A stretch of 55,076 nt of DNA from Candidatus Omnitrophota bacterium (GCA_003598175.1 QZKN01000073.1:1-55076), one strand, 5' to 3'. Positions 26,188 through 36,643 are shown, counted from the stretch's first letter. The notes: generated from the sequence alone by a model not told the origin. Translations and numbers: made by a program.

Positions 26188-27594
26188 CTATTCAACCGTA
26201 ATCGCAAGCAAAAACGGCGCGGCGTCCGACATGGTCGAGACATAATCGATGCTTGTCACTTCCTGGTCGGGTCGCGGATTTTTCCACGTCGTTTTGAAAA
26301 GACGCAACGGCTCCACGCTTTGTCCTTGCTCCTCCTGGGCGCGAATCAAGGCATTTTTCCCCCGCCAAACGATTTCCGAATTCTCGGAATCGAGTTCCCC
26401 GCCCTGCATCCCCCACCAATCCAACACATGTTCGCCATAGTTGATGTCAATTTTTTCTCGGCCGCCGTCAGTATAGTGCAAAATAAATGAACCAATCGCA
26501 GAACCTTCCGGCGCTTGCCAGGCGCAGGCATGAAGCACATGCATGGTCTCGAATTTCTTGCCGACTTCGATCTCTTCCACCCGTTTCGGATCTTCCCCGC
26601 CGACCAGTTCCAACTGGATTCCCAACAACAGAATCATTTTTTGCACATGAAAAGGCACATCGGCGAACGTTTGCTCTCCCGTCGGCAGTTCCGCCAGGTC
26701 GTTTGGAGTATCGTCCGTATATCCCGAGCTGGGATGAAACGATCCCTTCAATTCATGATTGAAATGATCGGACAAATCAATCATTTGAAAACCGGTTTCC
26801 GCTTTCTGCGCGGCTGTCGTCGTTTTCTGACCGGGCGTATAACTCAATTCCGGCAAATACATATATTCGCGCCGTTCATAACGGCGGGTAATTTCCAATC
26901 CTTTTTGCACGATGGCCCTAGCTTCCTCACCCAATTGACTTTCCAATTTCTTCCCTTCCAGCATCGCCTCTTCGTCTTTCCACGCCGTCACGAATGAATA
27001 AATGGGAGTATCCGCCCCGATGACGACCTGATAGATGCCAAAAGCAACCGGATATTGCTTTTCCTTACACAACTCGACGTATTGTGTGATCAATTTTTCG
27101 TTCTCTTTTTCTTTTCCGGGAATGAGGAAACAAATTTCATTGGACATCAGGCAGGGTTGTTGAGGATCGAATTCGAACAGGGGATTTTCCGGATAATAAG
27201 AAAGATCGGGACGGAACACTTCGATCCAACTCGATTCCGAATCGAGCGTCCCCATAATCCGCTGTTGCAGAGACGCCCATTGATCCTTCCCGACAATGGT
27301 TTGGATATTTGTTCCCGCTTCCAGCAATTGGTTCAAATTCAAATCGTCCATGAAAATGGCATACTCAAAATCAAAAAACCGTCGCGCCGTAAAAAACGGA
27401 AAGGGATATTCATTTTCCTGAAAGGCGGCGCAATACTCTTTCACCGCCGCAAGATACTCATCGACCAGCCCCGGTTTGACCTGATCGCGAATCACAAGAA
27501 CGAATTTCGCTTTTTCCTGCGCTTCCACCGCCAAAGCGCCGATTTGCAGCACGCACCCGAACAGCACGAGAAACACAATCCATTTGGCTTTCAT
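26188..27594 (-). CDS. Secreted protein of unknown function with galactose-binding-like C-terminal part
   Basis: This 468-residue protein has a signal peptide (1-25). The region about 27-240 contains two similar alpha/beta units (FVLVIRDQVKPGLVDEYLAAV and a later FLIPGKEKENEKLI), which look like ferredoxin-like dimeric barrel repeats of the antibiotic-monooxygenase type. The C-terminal 200 residues resemble a beta-sandwich carbohydrate-binding-like module often fused to secreted proteins in planctomycete-type genomes. No catalytic motif is evident. ATG 27594 follows AAAAGGAG; a longer frame upstream has no signal peptide at its start and is not preferred. Confidence 0.6.
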   Translation of the reverse strand: MKAKWIVFLVLFGCVLQIGALAVEAQEKAKFVLVIRDQVKPGLVDEYLAAVKEYCAAFQENEYPFPFFTARRFFDFEYAIFMDDLNLNQLLEAGTNIQTIVGKDQWASLQQRIMGTLDSESSWIEVFRPDLSYYPENPLFEFDPQQPCLMSNEICFLIPGKEKENEKLITQYVELCKEKQYPVAFGIYQVVIGADTPIYSFVTAWKDEEAMLEGKKLESQLGEEARAIVQKGLEITRRYERREYMYLPELSYTPGQKTTTAAQKAETGFQMIDLSDHFNHELKGSFHPSSGYTDDTPNDLAELPTGEQTFADVPFHVQKMILLLGIQLELVGGEDPKRVEEIEVGKKFETMHVLHACAWQAPEGSAIGSFILHYTDGGREKIDINYGEHVLDWWGMQGGELDSENSEIVWRGKNALIRAQEEQGQSVEPLRLFKTTWKNPRPDQEVTSIDYVSTMSDAAPFLLAITVE

Positions 27595-27824
27595 AATCCT
27601 GGTCTCCTTTTCAAACAAATTCCATGATAAAAAAAATGTACGATGAATCACGCGTTTTAATCCACTATCACAGATCGCAAGTTGAAAATAATCAATAAGA
27701 CAGAAATACCCACCCATTGGTTTTCCGATACAAAACAATCCCCGCCTTCTCCACAAAACGTGCAGATTATATATATACGTAAGGCGAAGGGAAGTAGTTT
27801 CACCTTTTTTGATCGGATTTCATT

Positions 27825-29075
27825 TTATTTCACCGTGGAAACACGGACCGTCGGTGGATATTCCAAATCCGCGCTCATCGCTTCCAGCCGTTTCTTCTCC
27901 GGCAATCCATCGTGAACCAAAATGCGGTATCCGAGCCGGACCGGATGCCCCTGATCAATAAAGAGACCTTCCCGCTGATGATAGGCAAAGGCGAAATAAG
28001 GCTTTGTCGGATGCACACGAAGAAAAGTCGGATAGCGCGGATTGGATGGCAGATCGAAATAGACGACTCCCCTCGCCGATTGCGGATCGTTTTCCGCCGG
28101 ACCGTTCATCTGAATCCATTTGGCGCGCGTCAAATCGGAGCCTCTGCCCATAATACCTTCGCTGGTTACGATATCGAGTTCCTGGTTCAGCCAGGAAGCC
28201 GGGCCGCGATAGGCCATGCCGCCGTACGAGTATTGCTCGATCTGCAGCGGTTCGTTAACAACTTGATTTTCCATGAATACATCAATAATCCAGCCATCCG
28301 CAATGCCGCCGTAGATAGAATAGGTCAACGTTTCACGAAGCGCGGATTCATCTCGCGCTAAAAGTTCATTTTCCGCTTGCAAGACAGCCATCACGGGACC
28401 ATTCGTGAATTTCGGCGGGGATACCGTTCGCGATTTTCCCGTATCCAACGCCCAGAAATTGACTTCCTTTCCTTTAAATGTGCATTTCGTCCACGCAAAA
28501 AAGCAACCGCGTTGATGGGGATGATCCGGGCAGCGGTCGCCGGTCACGATCCGGCCCGCAGGCGTCCAAAGCGGATGAACATAACCGCTGCGGCTGAGGT
28601 GACTGTCGGGATCCGGTTCGTATTTCTGTATCCCATCGTTATACTGCAATATTTTCCGCGGTCCCGCTTCCAGACCTGGCTTGGAAGGTTTATAAATGAC
28701 AGTGACGTGATCGCCTTCGACGCGCTCCAGGTCGTAACACGGAATCGCTCCCGCTCGATCGCTGGTCAGAAGTTTATATGTGCGTGAATGACCTGCTGGT
28801 ATCGCCTTGCCGAGAACGAATATCAATTTCCCTTCCGTTTCACCGAAAACCGGCGCAATCCACTGCGCGGGAACTACCGTTTCGCCGTCGTACAGATTGA
28901 TTGCGATTTTATTCGGATCTTTTCCCGGATACAGTTTGGAAAAATCAAGCGGCGCCTGGATAATCGTTTGAATGCGGTCATATGCTCCGGCTTCGACGGT
29001 TAAAATCGGTTCTTCCGCCGCAATGGTAGGGACGAATAGAAAACAAACAAGTAGAATGCATGGAATTCGTCTCAT
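27825..29075 (-). CDS. DUF6807 (PmoA-like) secreted protein
   Basis: This 416-residue protein has a signal peptide (1-20). The segment SGYVHPLWTPAGRIVTGD followed by DHPHQRG is the hallmark of the DUF6807 family, sometimes annotated as methane oxygenase PmoA although no monooxygenase activity is implied. Members are frequent in sugar-degradation regions of planctomycetes and relatives, and their role is unproven. The gene starts 6 bases after the stop of the upstream PQQ-propeller gene, and its ribosome binding site GGAGG lies inside that gene's last codons, so the two are co-translated. Confidence 0.78.
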   Translation of the reverse strand: MRRIPCILLVCFLFVPTIAAEEPILTVEAGAYDRIQTIIQAPLDFSKLYPGKDPNKIAINLYDGETVVPAQWIAPVFGETEGKLIFVLGKAIPAGHSRTYKLLTSDRAGAIPCYDLERVEGDHVTVIYKPSKPGLEAGPRKILQYNDGIQKYEPDPDSHLSRSGYVHPLWTPAGRIVTGDRCPDHPHQRGCFFAWTKCTFKGKEVNFWALDTGKSRTVSPPKFTNGPVMAVLQAENELLARDESALRETLTYSIYGGIADGWIIDVFMENQVVNEPLQIEQYSYGGMAYRGPASWLNQELDIVTSEGIMGRGSDLTRAKWIQMNGPAENDPQSARGVVYFDLPSNPRYPTFLRVHPTKPYFAFAYHQREGLFIDQGHPVRLGYRILVHDGLPEKKRLEAMSADLEYPPTVRVSTVK

Positions 29076-29081
29076 TTTCGT

Positions 29082-32000
29082 TTAGCCCTCCTTCATCGTT
29101 TGTAAGGCGATGGACGCCTGTATCAAATAACTACACGTGCATCCGCTCGCGGCGTCGGGGAGCAGCACCAAACCGCCCGCCGGAATAGCGTTGATCCAAC
29201 ACCCCGGGCGAATCCCGCCGTAATTTTGCGTCTCCTGATCCCATTCCAGATCGCGATACCCCAGCGTGGCGGAACGAAACACCAATAAATTCATTGCAGA
29301 AGCGAGGATACCACACCCATACGATCGCGTAAATTGGAAATCCTTCTTTTCGCCGGTTAAAAGATTCCATGCGCCCGGTTGAGCATAAATCACGCGACCA
29401 TTGATAATCGGTCGTGAAACGTACTCCGCTTCGATGTCCCACAAGCATTTCCCGGTGGAGGCGCGAAACGCCGCCATGCGCCCGCCGATTTCCGAGTCCA
29501 GTTGGAAACGCGTCGATTGATAGCTCATCAACAACGCATCGTGCGTTTCACTCAACGCCAGCATGGTTCCATAGATGTTTTGCTCATTCCGCCAGACCTC
29601 ATCCCCGGTTTGCATGTCCAACGCGAGCAGGACGCCAGGTGGATGCACAACTGTTTCCCCGCGCCGTTTGCTTTTGTCATACTCGATCTTGTCGATTTCC
29701 GCAATCGGACGATCCATGAGATACACGCGCCCGTTTCCGATGGCAATGGCGTTATGGCGAATGGAATCGTTCGCGTCATATTTCCATTTGAGCGTCCCCG
29801 TATTGACGTCGAGAGCGAATAGAGAGGTCGATTCGGTGTATTGCGTTCCCATCGTCCCCTGCAAATAACGCCATTTTACGATATGCGAGGTATTCGCGGA
29901 CGAACCGAACAGCGTATCCTCCACACCAGCGATATATCCCCACGTTCCCGCTTCATCCGCGCGCAATCGCGGCAGCTCATATGTGTTGATTTTCTTCCCG
30001 GTTTTGACATCCAGACGCTGACATTGTTTTCCGTCGTGAATGAAGACGCTGTCGCCGACAATACAAAAATTGCTGCCGGTTCCCGCCGCTCCCATCAAAT
30101 GATCCTGATCGTATTCCTTGAGAATTTTCGGAAAAGGATAGGACCACAACGGCCTGCCGTTATACGCATTGACCGCCCGCAAGGCATCGATTCCCTCCGC
30201 CAGCATCAATCCCTCATAAAAAAGAGGAGCGGGACCGCGTCCGTGCCGCTGCGGCATGATCAGATCGACGTCGCGGAACCATAAGATTTCCAACGGCCCT
30301 CGAATCACGCCGTCATCGGAACAAATCGTGTTGGCGGCGTTCGCATATTGATGCGTCCACACGCCGGTTCCCGCGAGCGCGCCGCGCACATCCACCTTCA
30401 TCTCGCCGGTTTTGCCGATACATACAATCCCGCCATACGGCCGTTGCAAACGAGCCGATTCCTCCGCAAAACTCGGATCAACGCCGTTCTCCACGGCGCG
30501 TCCGGAAACAATCAAATCGGCGAAAGAATCCGGATAATTCGTATGGGACGGCTCGGCATGATGAACGGTCACGCGAACGCCATACAAACCGGCGGCGCCC
30601 AGCGCCCGGCGAGCGAATCGCACATTTTCCATATCCGCATCGACGGCATAGATTTGCAGATTCGTGCGCTTTGCCAATTCATAAGCAAGAGCTCCATTCC
30701 CACAATCCAAATCCAAACAATACCCCTCGCGAATCTCCGTTTTTCGCAGAATTTCTTCCGCCGCCTGCGCATTCGCCTCATTTTCACCATACGGCGACTC
30801 TTCGCTTTCTTTTTGAACAATGACAGACTTGTTTGGTCGGTCGCCAAAGCAATAAATAGCTCCGGTATTCGTACTCACAAATACATTTCCATTGGCGGCG
30901 GATAAACCGTACGCAATTCCATCCACGGATTTCGAGGAAATAACGTTTTGTGTATGAAGATCGATGATGGAAATCCCGCCTGCCCCTCCGGAAACGATAT
31001 GCCTACCCGCCAGAATAAGGGAAGCGCCGAAATAAGTCGGACGTACTGACCATACCAATTTCAAATCCGTAAATTTTTCCGGATTGCCTCTTTTATCCAT
31101 CCGTTCCGTTTCCACCCATTGAAAAACGCTGACCTGATCACTGGCTGATTGCACCACGCCATCGGGAAATACGACAAAATGTTTTGCGACGGTTTTCAAA
31201 TGAACGGTTCCTGTTTGCAGATCGAACAATAATCCGCTGTTGAAGAAAAAAGGCGCGCAAGCGACGACATACGATCCCCCGCTGGCGCGGTTCACCTGCA
31301 AATGAAAATATTCAAAAGATACGTCTACCCGATGAAAGGAGGCCGGAACCGCGCGCCCCGTCGGGAGCAATAGTTTTTCCTCCGTTGCGACCAGATATCC
31401 CTGCGCGGAAACGCCGCTTTTGGCAAAGGCGCCCGGGTGAGGCTGGTCCATGGCAATTGATCCGGAGGAATCATTCCGCCAGATCACGTGACCCGTCTCC
31501 GGATTGACAGCGTAAATAAAAATTCCTTCCGACGGCCAAATCCCCGCCGCGAAATAGAGAATATCGTCTTTGATGACCGGCGCGCCGCGCACCGGTCGGC
31601 GCGAAACCATGCGATCATTGCCAAGAACCATACGATCGTCCGGTCCGCCTCGCATTTTCCACAACAACCGGCCGTCCTCCGCGGCAAGACAGTAAAGATA
31701 TCCGTCGTCGCTGACAACAAACACGCGTTCTTTCCACGCCGTCGGCGCAAACCGAACCGGCGCATCGGTAAAAAACTCCCATTTTCCCTCGCCCGTCTCC
31801 GCATCCAACGCATACACCTTGCAATCCGCGGAACTACCGAAATACACCATCCCATTCGCGATGACGGTATCGTAAGCATAATCAAACGCCATGCGGGTGT
31901 CGCGAGCCTGCCACGCCGGCTGCGGCGCATGACGAGATTGATACGTCCACTGCAGCGACAATTCATCCGCGAGCGATTGCAAAATAGAACCACTTCTCGC

Positions 32001-32084
32001 CGCATCGGCGCGATACATCGGCCAATCCTCCGCCATTATGGAGCTATTTACAGACAAAAAAACCAATAAAAGTACCTGTTTCAT
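29082..32084 (-). CDS. Secreted PQQ-type beta-propeller with an internal SAM methyltransferase domain
   Basis: This protein of about 1000 residues has a signal peptide (1-18). Propeller blades with the pattern VYALDAETGEGKWEF are found in the N-terminal part (about 25-415) and again in the C-terminal part (about 580-960). Between them (about 440-575) lies a class I methyltransferase module with motif I LDLDCGNGALA and the acidic loop VDADMENVRFARRA. Similar fusions occur in planctomycete-type genomes. A SAM-dependent domain in an exported protein is puzzling, because SAM is cytoplasmic. ATG 32084 follows AGGTGGTGG; upstream GTG codons are alternatives. Confidence 0.78.
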   Translation of the reverse strand: MKQVLLLVFLSVNSSIMAEDWPMYRADAARSGSILQSLADELSLQWTYQSRHAPQPAWQARDTRMAFDYAYDTVIANGMVYFGSSADCKVYALDAETGEGKWEFFTDAPVRFAPTAWKERVFVVSDDGYLYCLAAEDGRLLWKMRGGPDDRMVLGNDRMVSRRPVRGAPVIKDDILYFAAGIWPSEGIFIYAVNPETGHVIWRNDSSGSIAMDQPHPGAFAKSGVSAQGYLVATEEKLLLPTGRAVPASFHRVDVSFEYFHLQVNRASGGSYVVACAPFFFNSGLLFDLQTGTVHLKTVAKHFVVFPDGVVQSASDQVSVFQWVETERMDKRGNPEKFTDLKLVWSVRPTYFGASLILAGRHIVSGGAGGISIIDLHTQNVISSKSVDGIAYGLSAANGNVFVSTNTGAIYCFGDRPNKSVIVQKESEESPYGENEANAQAAEEILRKTEIREGYCLDLDCGNGALAYELAKRTNLQIYAVDADMENVRFARRALGAAGLYGVRVTVHHAEPSHTNYPDSFADLIVSGRAVENGVDPSFAEESARLQRPYGGIVCIGKTGEMKVDVRGALAGTGVWTHQYANAANTICSDDGVIRGPLEILWFRDVDLIMPQRHGRGPAPLFYEGLMLAEGIDALRAVNAYNGRPLWSYPFPKILKEYDQDHLMGAAGTGSNFCIVGDSVFIHDGKQCQRLDVKTGKKINTYELPRLRADEAGTWGYIAGVEDTLFGSSANTSHIVKWRYLQGTMGTQYTESTSLFALDVNTGTLKWKYDANDSIRHNAIAIGNGRVYLMDRPIAEIDKIEYDKSKRRGETVVHPPGVLLALDMQTGDEVWRNEQNIYGTMLALSETHDALLMSYQSTRFQLDSEIGGRMAAFRASTGKCLWDIEAEYVSRPIINGRVIYAQPGAWNLLTGEKKDFQFTRSYGCGILASAMNLLVFRSATLGYRDLEWDQETQNYGGIRPGCWINAIPAGGLVLLPDAASGCTCSYLIQASIALQTMKEG

Positions 32085-32297
32085 ATGATCCACCACCTGA
32101 AATGCATATTTCTCCTCCTCGATTATATGCTAAAATAGCCCGAATTGAATTATAAGCACAAACCTCTTCGATTTTTTTTCTCCTCCTCCTCATCATCATA
32201 ACCAATTCGTAATGATCGATAATTATTCATTCCTGTGAAATATCCTTTGAACTGAAATTTTTATATTAACACGTTCCTAACTTTGCGTTATGTATAC

Positions 32298-32326
32298 TTG
32301 ACAATCTTTTATCTTTAAACAACAAT
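32298..32326 (+). promoter_or_regulatory. Candidate sigma-70 promoter for the beta-propeller gene
   Basis: TTGACA (32298-32303) and AACAAT (32321-32326) are 17 bases apart in an AT-rich stretch, about 60 bases before the ATG at 32385. Confidence 0.4.
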
Positions 32327-32384
32327 AAATCGGGTTCACATCGCAGAACCTATTCATCTTTTTGAGAAGGAGGAAAATAGGCTA

Positions 32385-34013
32385 ATGAGGAAAACCTGGA
32401 TTTTCGTGTTTTTATCATGCGTCATCGCAATACCGGCGGTGGCAGCAGAAAAATGGGACATTACATGGACCGACTACGGCCAAAATCCGATCGATTTAAG
32501 CGTGGTCGGCGACCGGGCATACATGCCCTATGCGCTCTACAACGAAAATTGGCCGGCGGAATCCCGCTATCGCATCTGGTACGATTACGCCAGTATTCAA
32601 GGAATCGCCTATGCGGAATCCGCTGACGGCGTCGTTTGGACCCGCCAGGTGAAAGTCAACGGATTGAACACAGAAGGAGAGTCCTTTGCGGGACGTCCCG
32701 TCGTTCTCTATGAACCATCGTGGAGCAAACCATTCCGGATTTATTACTACGGCAATCCGGGGGGAATCTGGCAAATCCGCGCCGCCGAAAGCAGCGACGG
32801 AATCAACTTCGAAAATGATCAAAAGGTTCTCTCGACGGAAAATTCCAGCCTGGGAACCTATCCCGACGGCCACGCAATTCTCTACATGCCCGGTCAGAAC
32901 GAACCGTTTCGTATGTTCTACCGCGGTTCGAGCGCGATTATGGTCGCCACCTCCATCGACGGGTTCGATTTTCTCGAATTTTACGACGTCGTTCTCTTCC
33001 CACCCGCTATGCAACCCACCTGCGCCATATCCATCGGTCAAAACGACTACCGCATGTGGGGATTCATCAGTAATACCGCCAACCAATATCTCGTTTCTTC
33101 CGACGGATTCAATTGGGAAGTATGGGAAGATCCGGTCAAGAACGTCGGCGGTTTAGGTAGTTCGGGCGCGTGGAACGACAACCGTAATTACTACGCATCC
33201 GCCGTGTATTTGGGCAATGGCCGCTTTAAAATGTTCCGTAGCGGAAGAAACGAAGCCAGCGGCTTGTACCGCATCGGCGTCGCCGACGGGTATGATGCCC
33301 ATCTGGCGCAAATCGATATCGGCAATTGGGACGTCTTCAGTCCTCTCGACAACTATCAAAACGAGGGATGGGAAGCTTATGGCACCAATGCGCAAGGCGT
33401 CTTGACGCAAAATGCCGATGGCACCGTTTCCATCACCGACGATCGCGCGGATGCCAACTTTTATATGGTCCACGATACCGCCTGGGTCGTTCCCTTCACC
33501 GTCGAAGCCAGTTTCCGCATCGATGAAGAAGGCGGCAACGACGCCAACGGCCCTCATTGCACCATCGCCTGCATGATCAACGATGATATGCATCCCGGTT
33601 CGGAATCCTGGCAGCCCAGTTTTGCCCTTACTCGTTTCGGAGGCTGGAATCTGAACGGAACCGACCCGATTTTCGAACACGACTTAAGCGGATTCAACAC
33701 CTTTACCGTCGTTTGCCGGTTCGACGAGGAAGCGCGTTATCTCCTGTTCGAAGATCCGAACAACAGCGCCGCCAACAACGTTCAATCCGCTTACGACGTC
33801 TATCTCAACCGCGACTTCAGCAAACCGGCCGTCACCTTTCACGGCACCGGATGGGCCGGTTGGCCGGAAGTGGACGAAGACGGCCGCCTGGACATCGGTT
33901 GGCCCAATCCCAGCACCGGCACAATGACGGTCGATTGGGTCCGCTGGGGAAGCGGCGTCATCCTCGATCCCAACGACCCGGGAACGCCCGTGCAGGACTG
34001 GTCCGTTTACTGA
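32385..34013 (+). CDS. Secreted beta-propeller protein with a LamG-like C-terminal domain
   Basis: This 542-residue protein has a signal peptide (1-20, ending AVAA). Residues 25-310 contain repeated blade motifs such as AYAESADGVVW, RAAESSDGINF and YLVSSDGFNW, which point to a five-bladed propeller of the glycoside-hydrolase 32/43/68-like kind. The remaining 220 residues look like a concanavalin/LamG-type sandwich. No firm catalytic acid pair is identified, so it may bind rather than cut glycans. AAGGAGG precedes the ATG. It is transcribed divergently from the propeller-methyltransferase gene. Confidence 0.7.
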   Translation: MRKTWIFVFLSCVIAIPAVAAEKWDITWTDYGQNPIDLSVVGDRAYMPYALYNENWPAESRYRIWYDYASIQGIAYAESADGVVWTRQVKVNGLNTEGESFAGRPVVLYEPSWSKPFRIYYYGNPGGIWQIRAAESSDGINFENDQKVLSTENSSLGTYPDGHAILYMPGQNEPFRMFYRGSSAIMVATSIDGFDFLEFYDVVLFPPAMQPTCAISIGQNDYRMWGFISNTANQYLVSSDGFNWEVWEDPVKNVGGLGSSGAWNDNRNYYASAVYLGNGRFKMFRSGRNEASGLYRIGVADGYDAHLAQIDIGNWDVFSPLDNYQNEGWEAYGTNAQGVLTQNADGTVSITDDRADANFYMVHDTAWVVPFTVEASFRIDEEGGNDANGPHCTIACMINDDMHPGSESWQPSFALTRFGGWNLNGTDPIFEHDLSGFNTFTVVCRFDEEARYLLFEDPNNSAANNVQSAYDVYLNRDFSKPAVTFHGTGWAGWPEVDEDGRLDIGWPNPSTGTMTVDWVRWGSGVILDPNDPGTPVQDWSVY

Positions 34014-34051
34014 TCGTACTAAATTTACGACAAAACACCGAAATTTTGAAT

Positions 34052-35269
34052 TCATTGCTCATGATTCATCCGCAAAGCCGAAACATTGGCAGCCGTGACA
34101 CAACCTGCCGTTAATGGAGCAATCGCGCCAACAAAAAATATAATCCCATACCCCCACCATTCGGCTATCTGGCCGAGGACCACGGCCGTCAGCATATTTC
34201 CGGCGTCCATCATGCCGGTGACGAGGCTCATGGCGCTGCCGCGATATTGCGGCGGCGCCATACCATATCCCAACGCCGTCACCGCCGGAAACGTGATTCC
34301 ATGCGCAAACCCACAACAGCATCCGGCCATGAGCACCGCGGATAAACTCCAGCTGCATTGCAACAGGATCAAACCCAACGCATAACAAAAAAATCCCGGC
34401 AACAACACCCGCGGCAAACCGAAACGATCGCCCCAGCGGCCCCCGATGAAACGAACGACGATGCCAGTGAACGAAAACGAGCTGAAGAACAAACTGAACG
34501 AGGAAATCTTGCGTTCCACGGCCAGGGGTGTGAGAAACGAACCAAACGTCGAATAACAAACGGAAAGGCAAATCGCCATTAAAAACGCAAGGCGAAAACG
34601 GCGTAAGGCCAGAACATGAAACGTTCCACTGAATCGAAATCCCGTAACACAAATGGGACGATCGGATTCTCGGATTTGTGAAATCACAAGGAATGCCAGT
34701 ATCCCCATAACCACAAGAAATCCGAAAAACACGGGCAACCCGGCGCGATGAATCAACTGTTCTCCGACAAAAGGAGCAAACATGGTAGCCAAAAGACCGG
34801 ACATGCCAAACTTGGAAATGGTCTCATTGCGCCGGCCTACCGGAGCGCTCTGCGCCGCCAGCGTCATAAAGGCGGTCATATGCGCCCCCCACCCGAATCC
34901 TTGAATCAACCGTAATCCCCAGACAATCGGACTCATTCCCGCATCGAGGAAAAAGAGATATCCCAAACAAGGCGCGCTGAGCAGAAGGCTGCCAAGCATC
35001 ATGATCGGCCGAACGCCGTATCGATCCACCAGCGTTCCGATAAACGGACGTCCCAGAACTCCCGCCAGCGAGAACACACCCATAAACAATCCGATCGTAT
35101 TCGCGCTCCCACCGGTATGTTCCACATAAAGCGGAAAAAGCGCATTGTTGGCGAAAATGAATCCCATAATAAAATTATAGGAAAATCCCCACACAAATAC
35201 TCTATTCATAATATTTACATGCGTATGGGTTTGCTCTGCCGCCGCTAACGCCTTTTCGGATACTGACAC
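34052..35269 (-). CDS. MFS transporter
   Basis: This protein of about 405 residues has twelve probable membrane helices. The family motif between helices 2 and 3 is present as GRPFIGTLVDRYGVRP, and a related loop GGRWGDRFGLPR occurs between helices 8 and 9. It is a 12-helix major facilitator, perhaps exporting or importing a small organic molecule; the substrate is unknown. GTG 35269 is chosen because CAGGTGA lies just upstream. ATG 35209 and TTG 35353 are alternatives. It stands alone, convergent with the beta-propeller gene. Confidence 0.85.
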   Translation of the reverse strand: MSVSEKALAAAEQTHTHVNIMNRVFVWGFSYNFIMGFIFANNALFPLYVEHTGGSANTIGLFMGVFSLAGVLGRPFIGTLVDRYGVRPIMMLGSLLLSAPCLGYLFFLDAGMSPIVWGLRLIQGFGWGAHMTAFMTLAAQSAPVGRRNETISKFGMSGLLATMFAPFVGEQLIHRAGLPVFFGFLVVMGILAFLVISQIRESDRPICVTGFRFSGTFHVLALRRFRLAFLMAICLSVCYSTFGSFLTPLAVERKISSFSLFFSSFSFTGIVVRFIGGRWGDRFGLPRVLLPGFFCYALGLILLQCSWSLSAVLMAGCCCGFAHGITFPAVTALGYGMAPPQYRGSAMSLVTGMMDAGNMLTAVVLGQIAEWWGYGIIFFVGAIAPLTAGCVTAANVSALRMNHEQ

Positions 35270-35485
35270 GTTTTCACCTGCCGCTTTATCATAATAGAGA
35301 TGATCCCGACAAAAAGATGAAAATATCCTTTCAACAGAGACATGCAAGGGCAACGGCGGAAAAAGATGGATGGGATTCGGTATTCAATCCAATTTTTTTT
35401 ATTATATTATTTTCAAAAATTGGGATTCGACAAGGAATGAATCTCGAATGGCAGGATATCCAAATACACGCACTCGGTAAGTTGC

Positions 35486-36643
35486 TCAGCTTACCGGATC
35501 CGTCCACACTCCCACGATTTTGGTGTGGCACTTCTTGCACTCGCCGTTTTCCAGACCTTCCATCATGATGCGATATCCCAACCGGCGAATGAGCAGTTCG
35601 TCGCATTTCGGGCAATGCGTGTTTTCCGCGGGATGGCCGGGCACGTTGCCGATGTAGACGTAATGGAGGCCCTCATCCTTCATGATTTTTCGCAGCCGCT
35701 CCAGCGTTCGTTCCGGCGTGTTGGGGATATTTTTCATCTTGTACATCGGATGATAGCGGGTCAGGTGGATCGGTACGTCCGGGCCGAGGTTATCGAGAAT
35801 CCATTTGGCCATATCGCGGTTTTCCGCGTCGCTGTCGTTGAGAGTGGGGATGATTAAAACCACCAGTTCAAGCCATTTGTTCATCGCGCGGATAATTTTC
35901 AACGCCTCGAGCACCGGCGCCAACTCGCCGTTGCAGACTTCCTTGTAAAATGTCTCGGTAAACGCCTTGAAATCGATTTTCACGCCGGTCAGGTGCGGCA
36001 AGAGTTCCCGCAGCGGCTTTTCCTGAATGTAACCGTTGGAAATCATCACGCTGCCGATCCCGTTTTTACGGCCCTCGATGGCGGCATCCAGCATGTATTC
36101 ATAAAAAATGACCGGCTCAGAGTATGTATACGCGATCGTCTGGCTGCGCGTCTCTTTTGCCAGCTGCGCCGTCGCCTGCGGAGAAAGGTCGAACATGCGG
36201 ATTTGTTCCGGTCGAAACTGCGAGATATCCCAATTTTGGCAGAATTTGCATTCGATGTTGCATCCGGCGGTCGCCAGCGAAAACGCCGCGCTGCCCGGCA
36301 GATAATGAAACAGCGGTTTTTTCTCGATCGGATCGACGTGCAGGCTGCACGGACGACCGTACACCAGCGTCTTGTAAACGCCGCCGATATTTTCACGGAC
36401 GCCGCAATAGCCTCTTTCCTGATCCGCTACGCGGCATTCTTTCGGACAGAGTTTGCAGAGAACTTTTTTCCCTTCCATTTTTTCGTAATGCCGCGCCTCG
36501 TGATCGGAAACATCCTCCGCCATCGGCGGCTGATTGGCGCTCCATGCCTGTTCACGCGTCAATAACACATTGCCCAACGAAAGAGCGCAACCGGCGCAGA
36601 AAGAAGAATGAATGAATCGGCGTCGGGAAACTGTTGAATTCAT
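35486..36643 (-). CDS. amrS: AmmeMemoRadiSam system radical SAM enzyme with Tat-like signal
   Basis: This 385-residue radical SAM protein has the CxxxCxxC cluster site at Cys128, Cys132 and Cys135 (CNIECKFC). An N-terminal four-cysteine segment (CKLCPKEC with GYCG, 63-80) and C-terminal CPKC and CKKC pairs are typical of this subfamily. The N-terminus carries SRRRFIHSSFCAGCALSL, a twin-arginine-type signal. The genes upstream encode a DUF362 protein and a MEMO-AMMECR1 fusion, the known partners. The reaction of the system is not established. AAGGA precedes ATG 36643. Confidence 0.9.
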   Translation of the reverse strand: MNSTVSRRRFIHSSFCAGCALSLGNVLLTREQAWSANQPPMAEDVSDHEARHYEKMEGKKVLCKLCPKECRVADQERGYCGVRENIGGVYKTLVYGRPCSLHVDPIEKKPLFHYLPGSAAFSLATAGCNIECKFCQNWDISQFRPEQIRMFDLSPQATAQLAKETRSQTIAYTYSEPVIFYEYMLDAAIEGRKNGIGSVMISNGYIQEKPLRELLPHLTGVKIDFKAFTETFYKEVCNGELAPVLEALKIIRAMNKWLELVVLIIPTLNDSDAENRDMAKWILDNLGPDVPIHLTRYHPMYKMKNIPNTPERTLERLRKIMKDEGLHYVYIGNVPGHPAENTHCPKCDELLIRRLGYRIMMEGLENGECKKCHTKIVGVWTDPVS

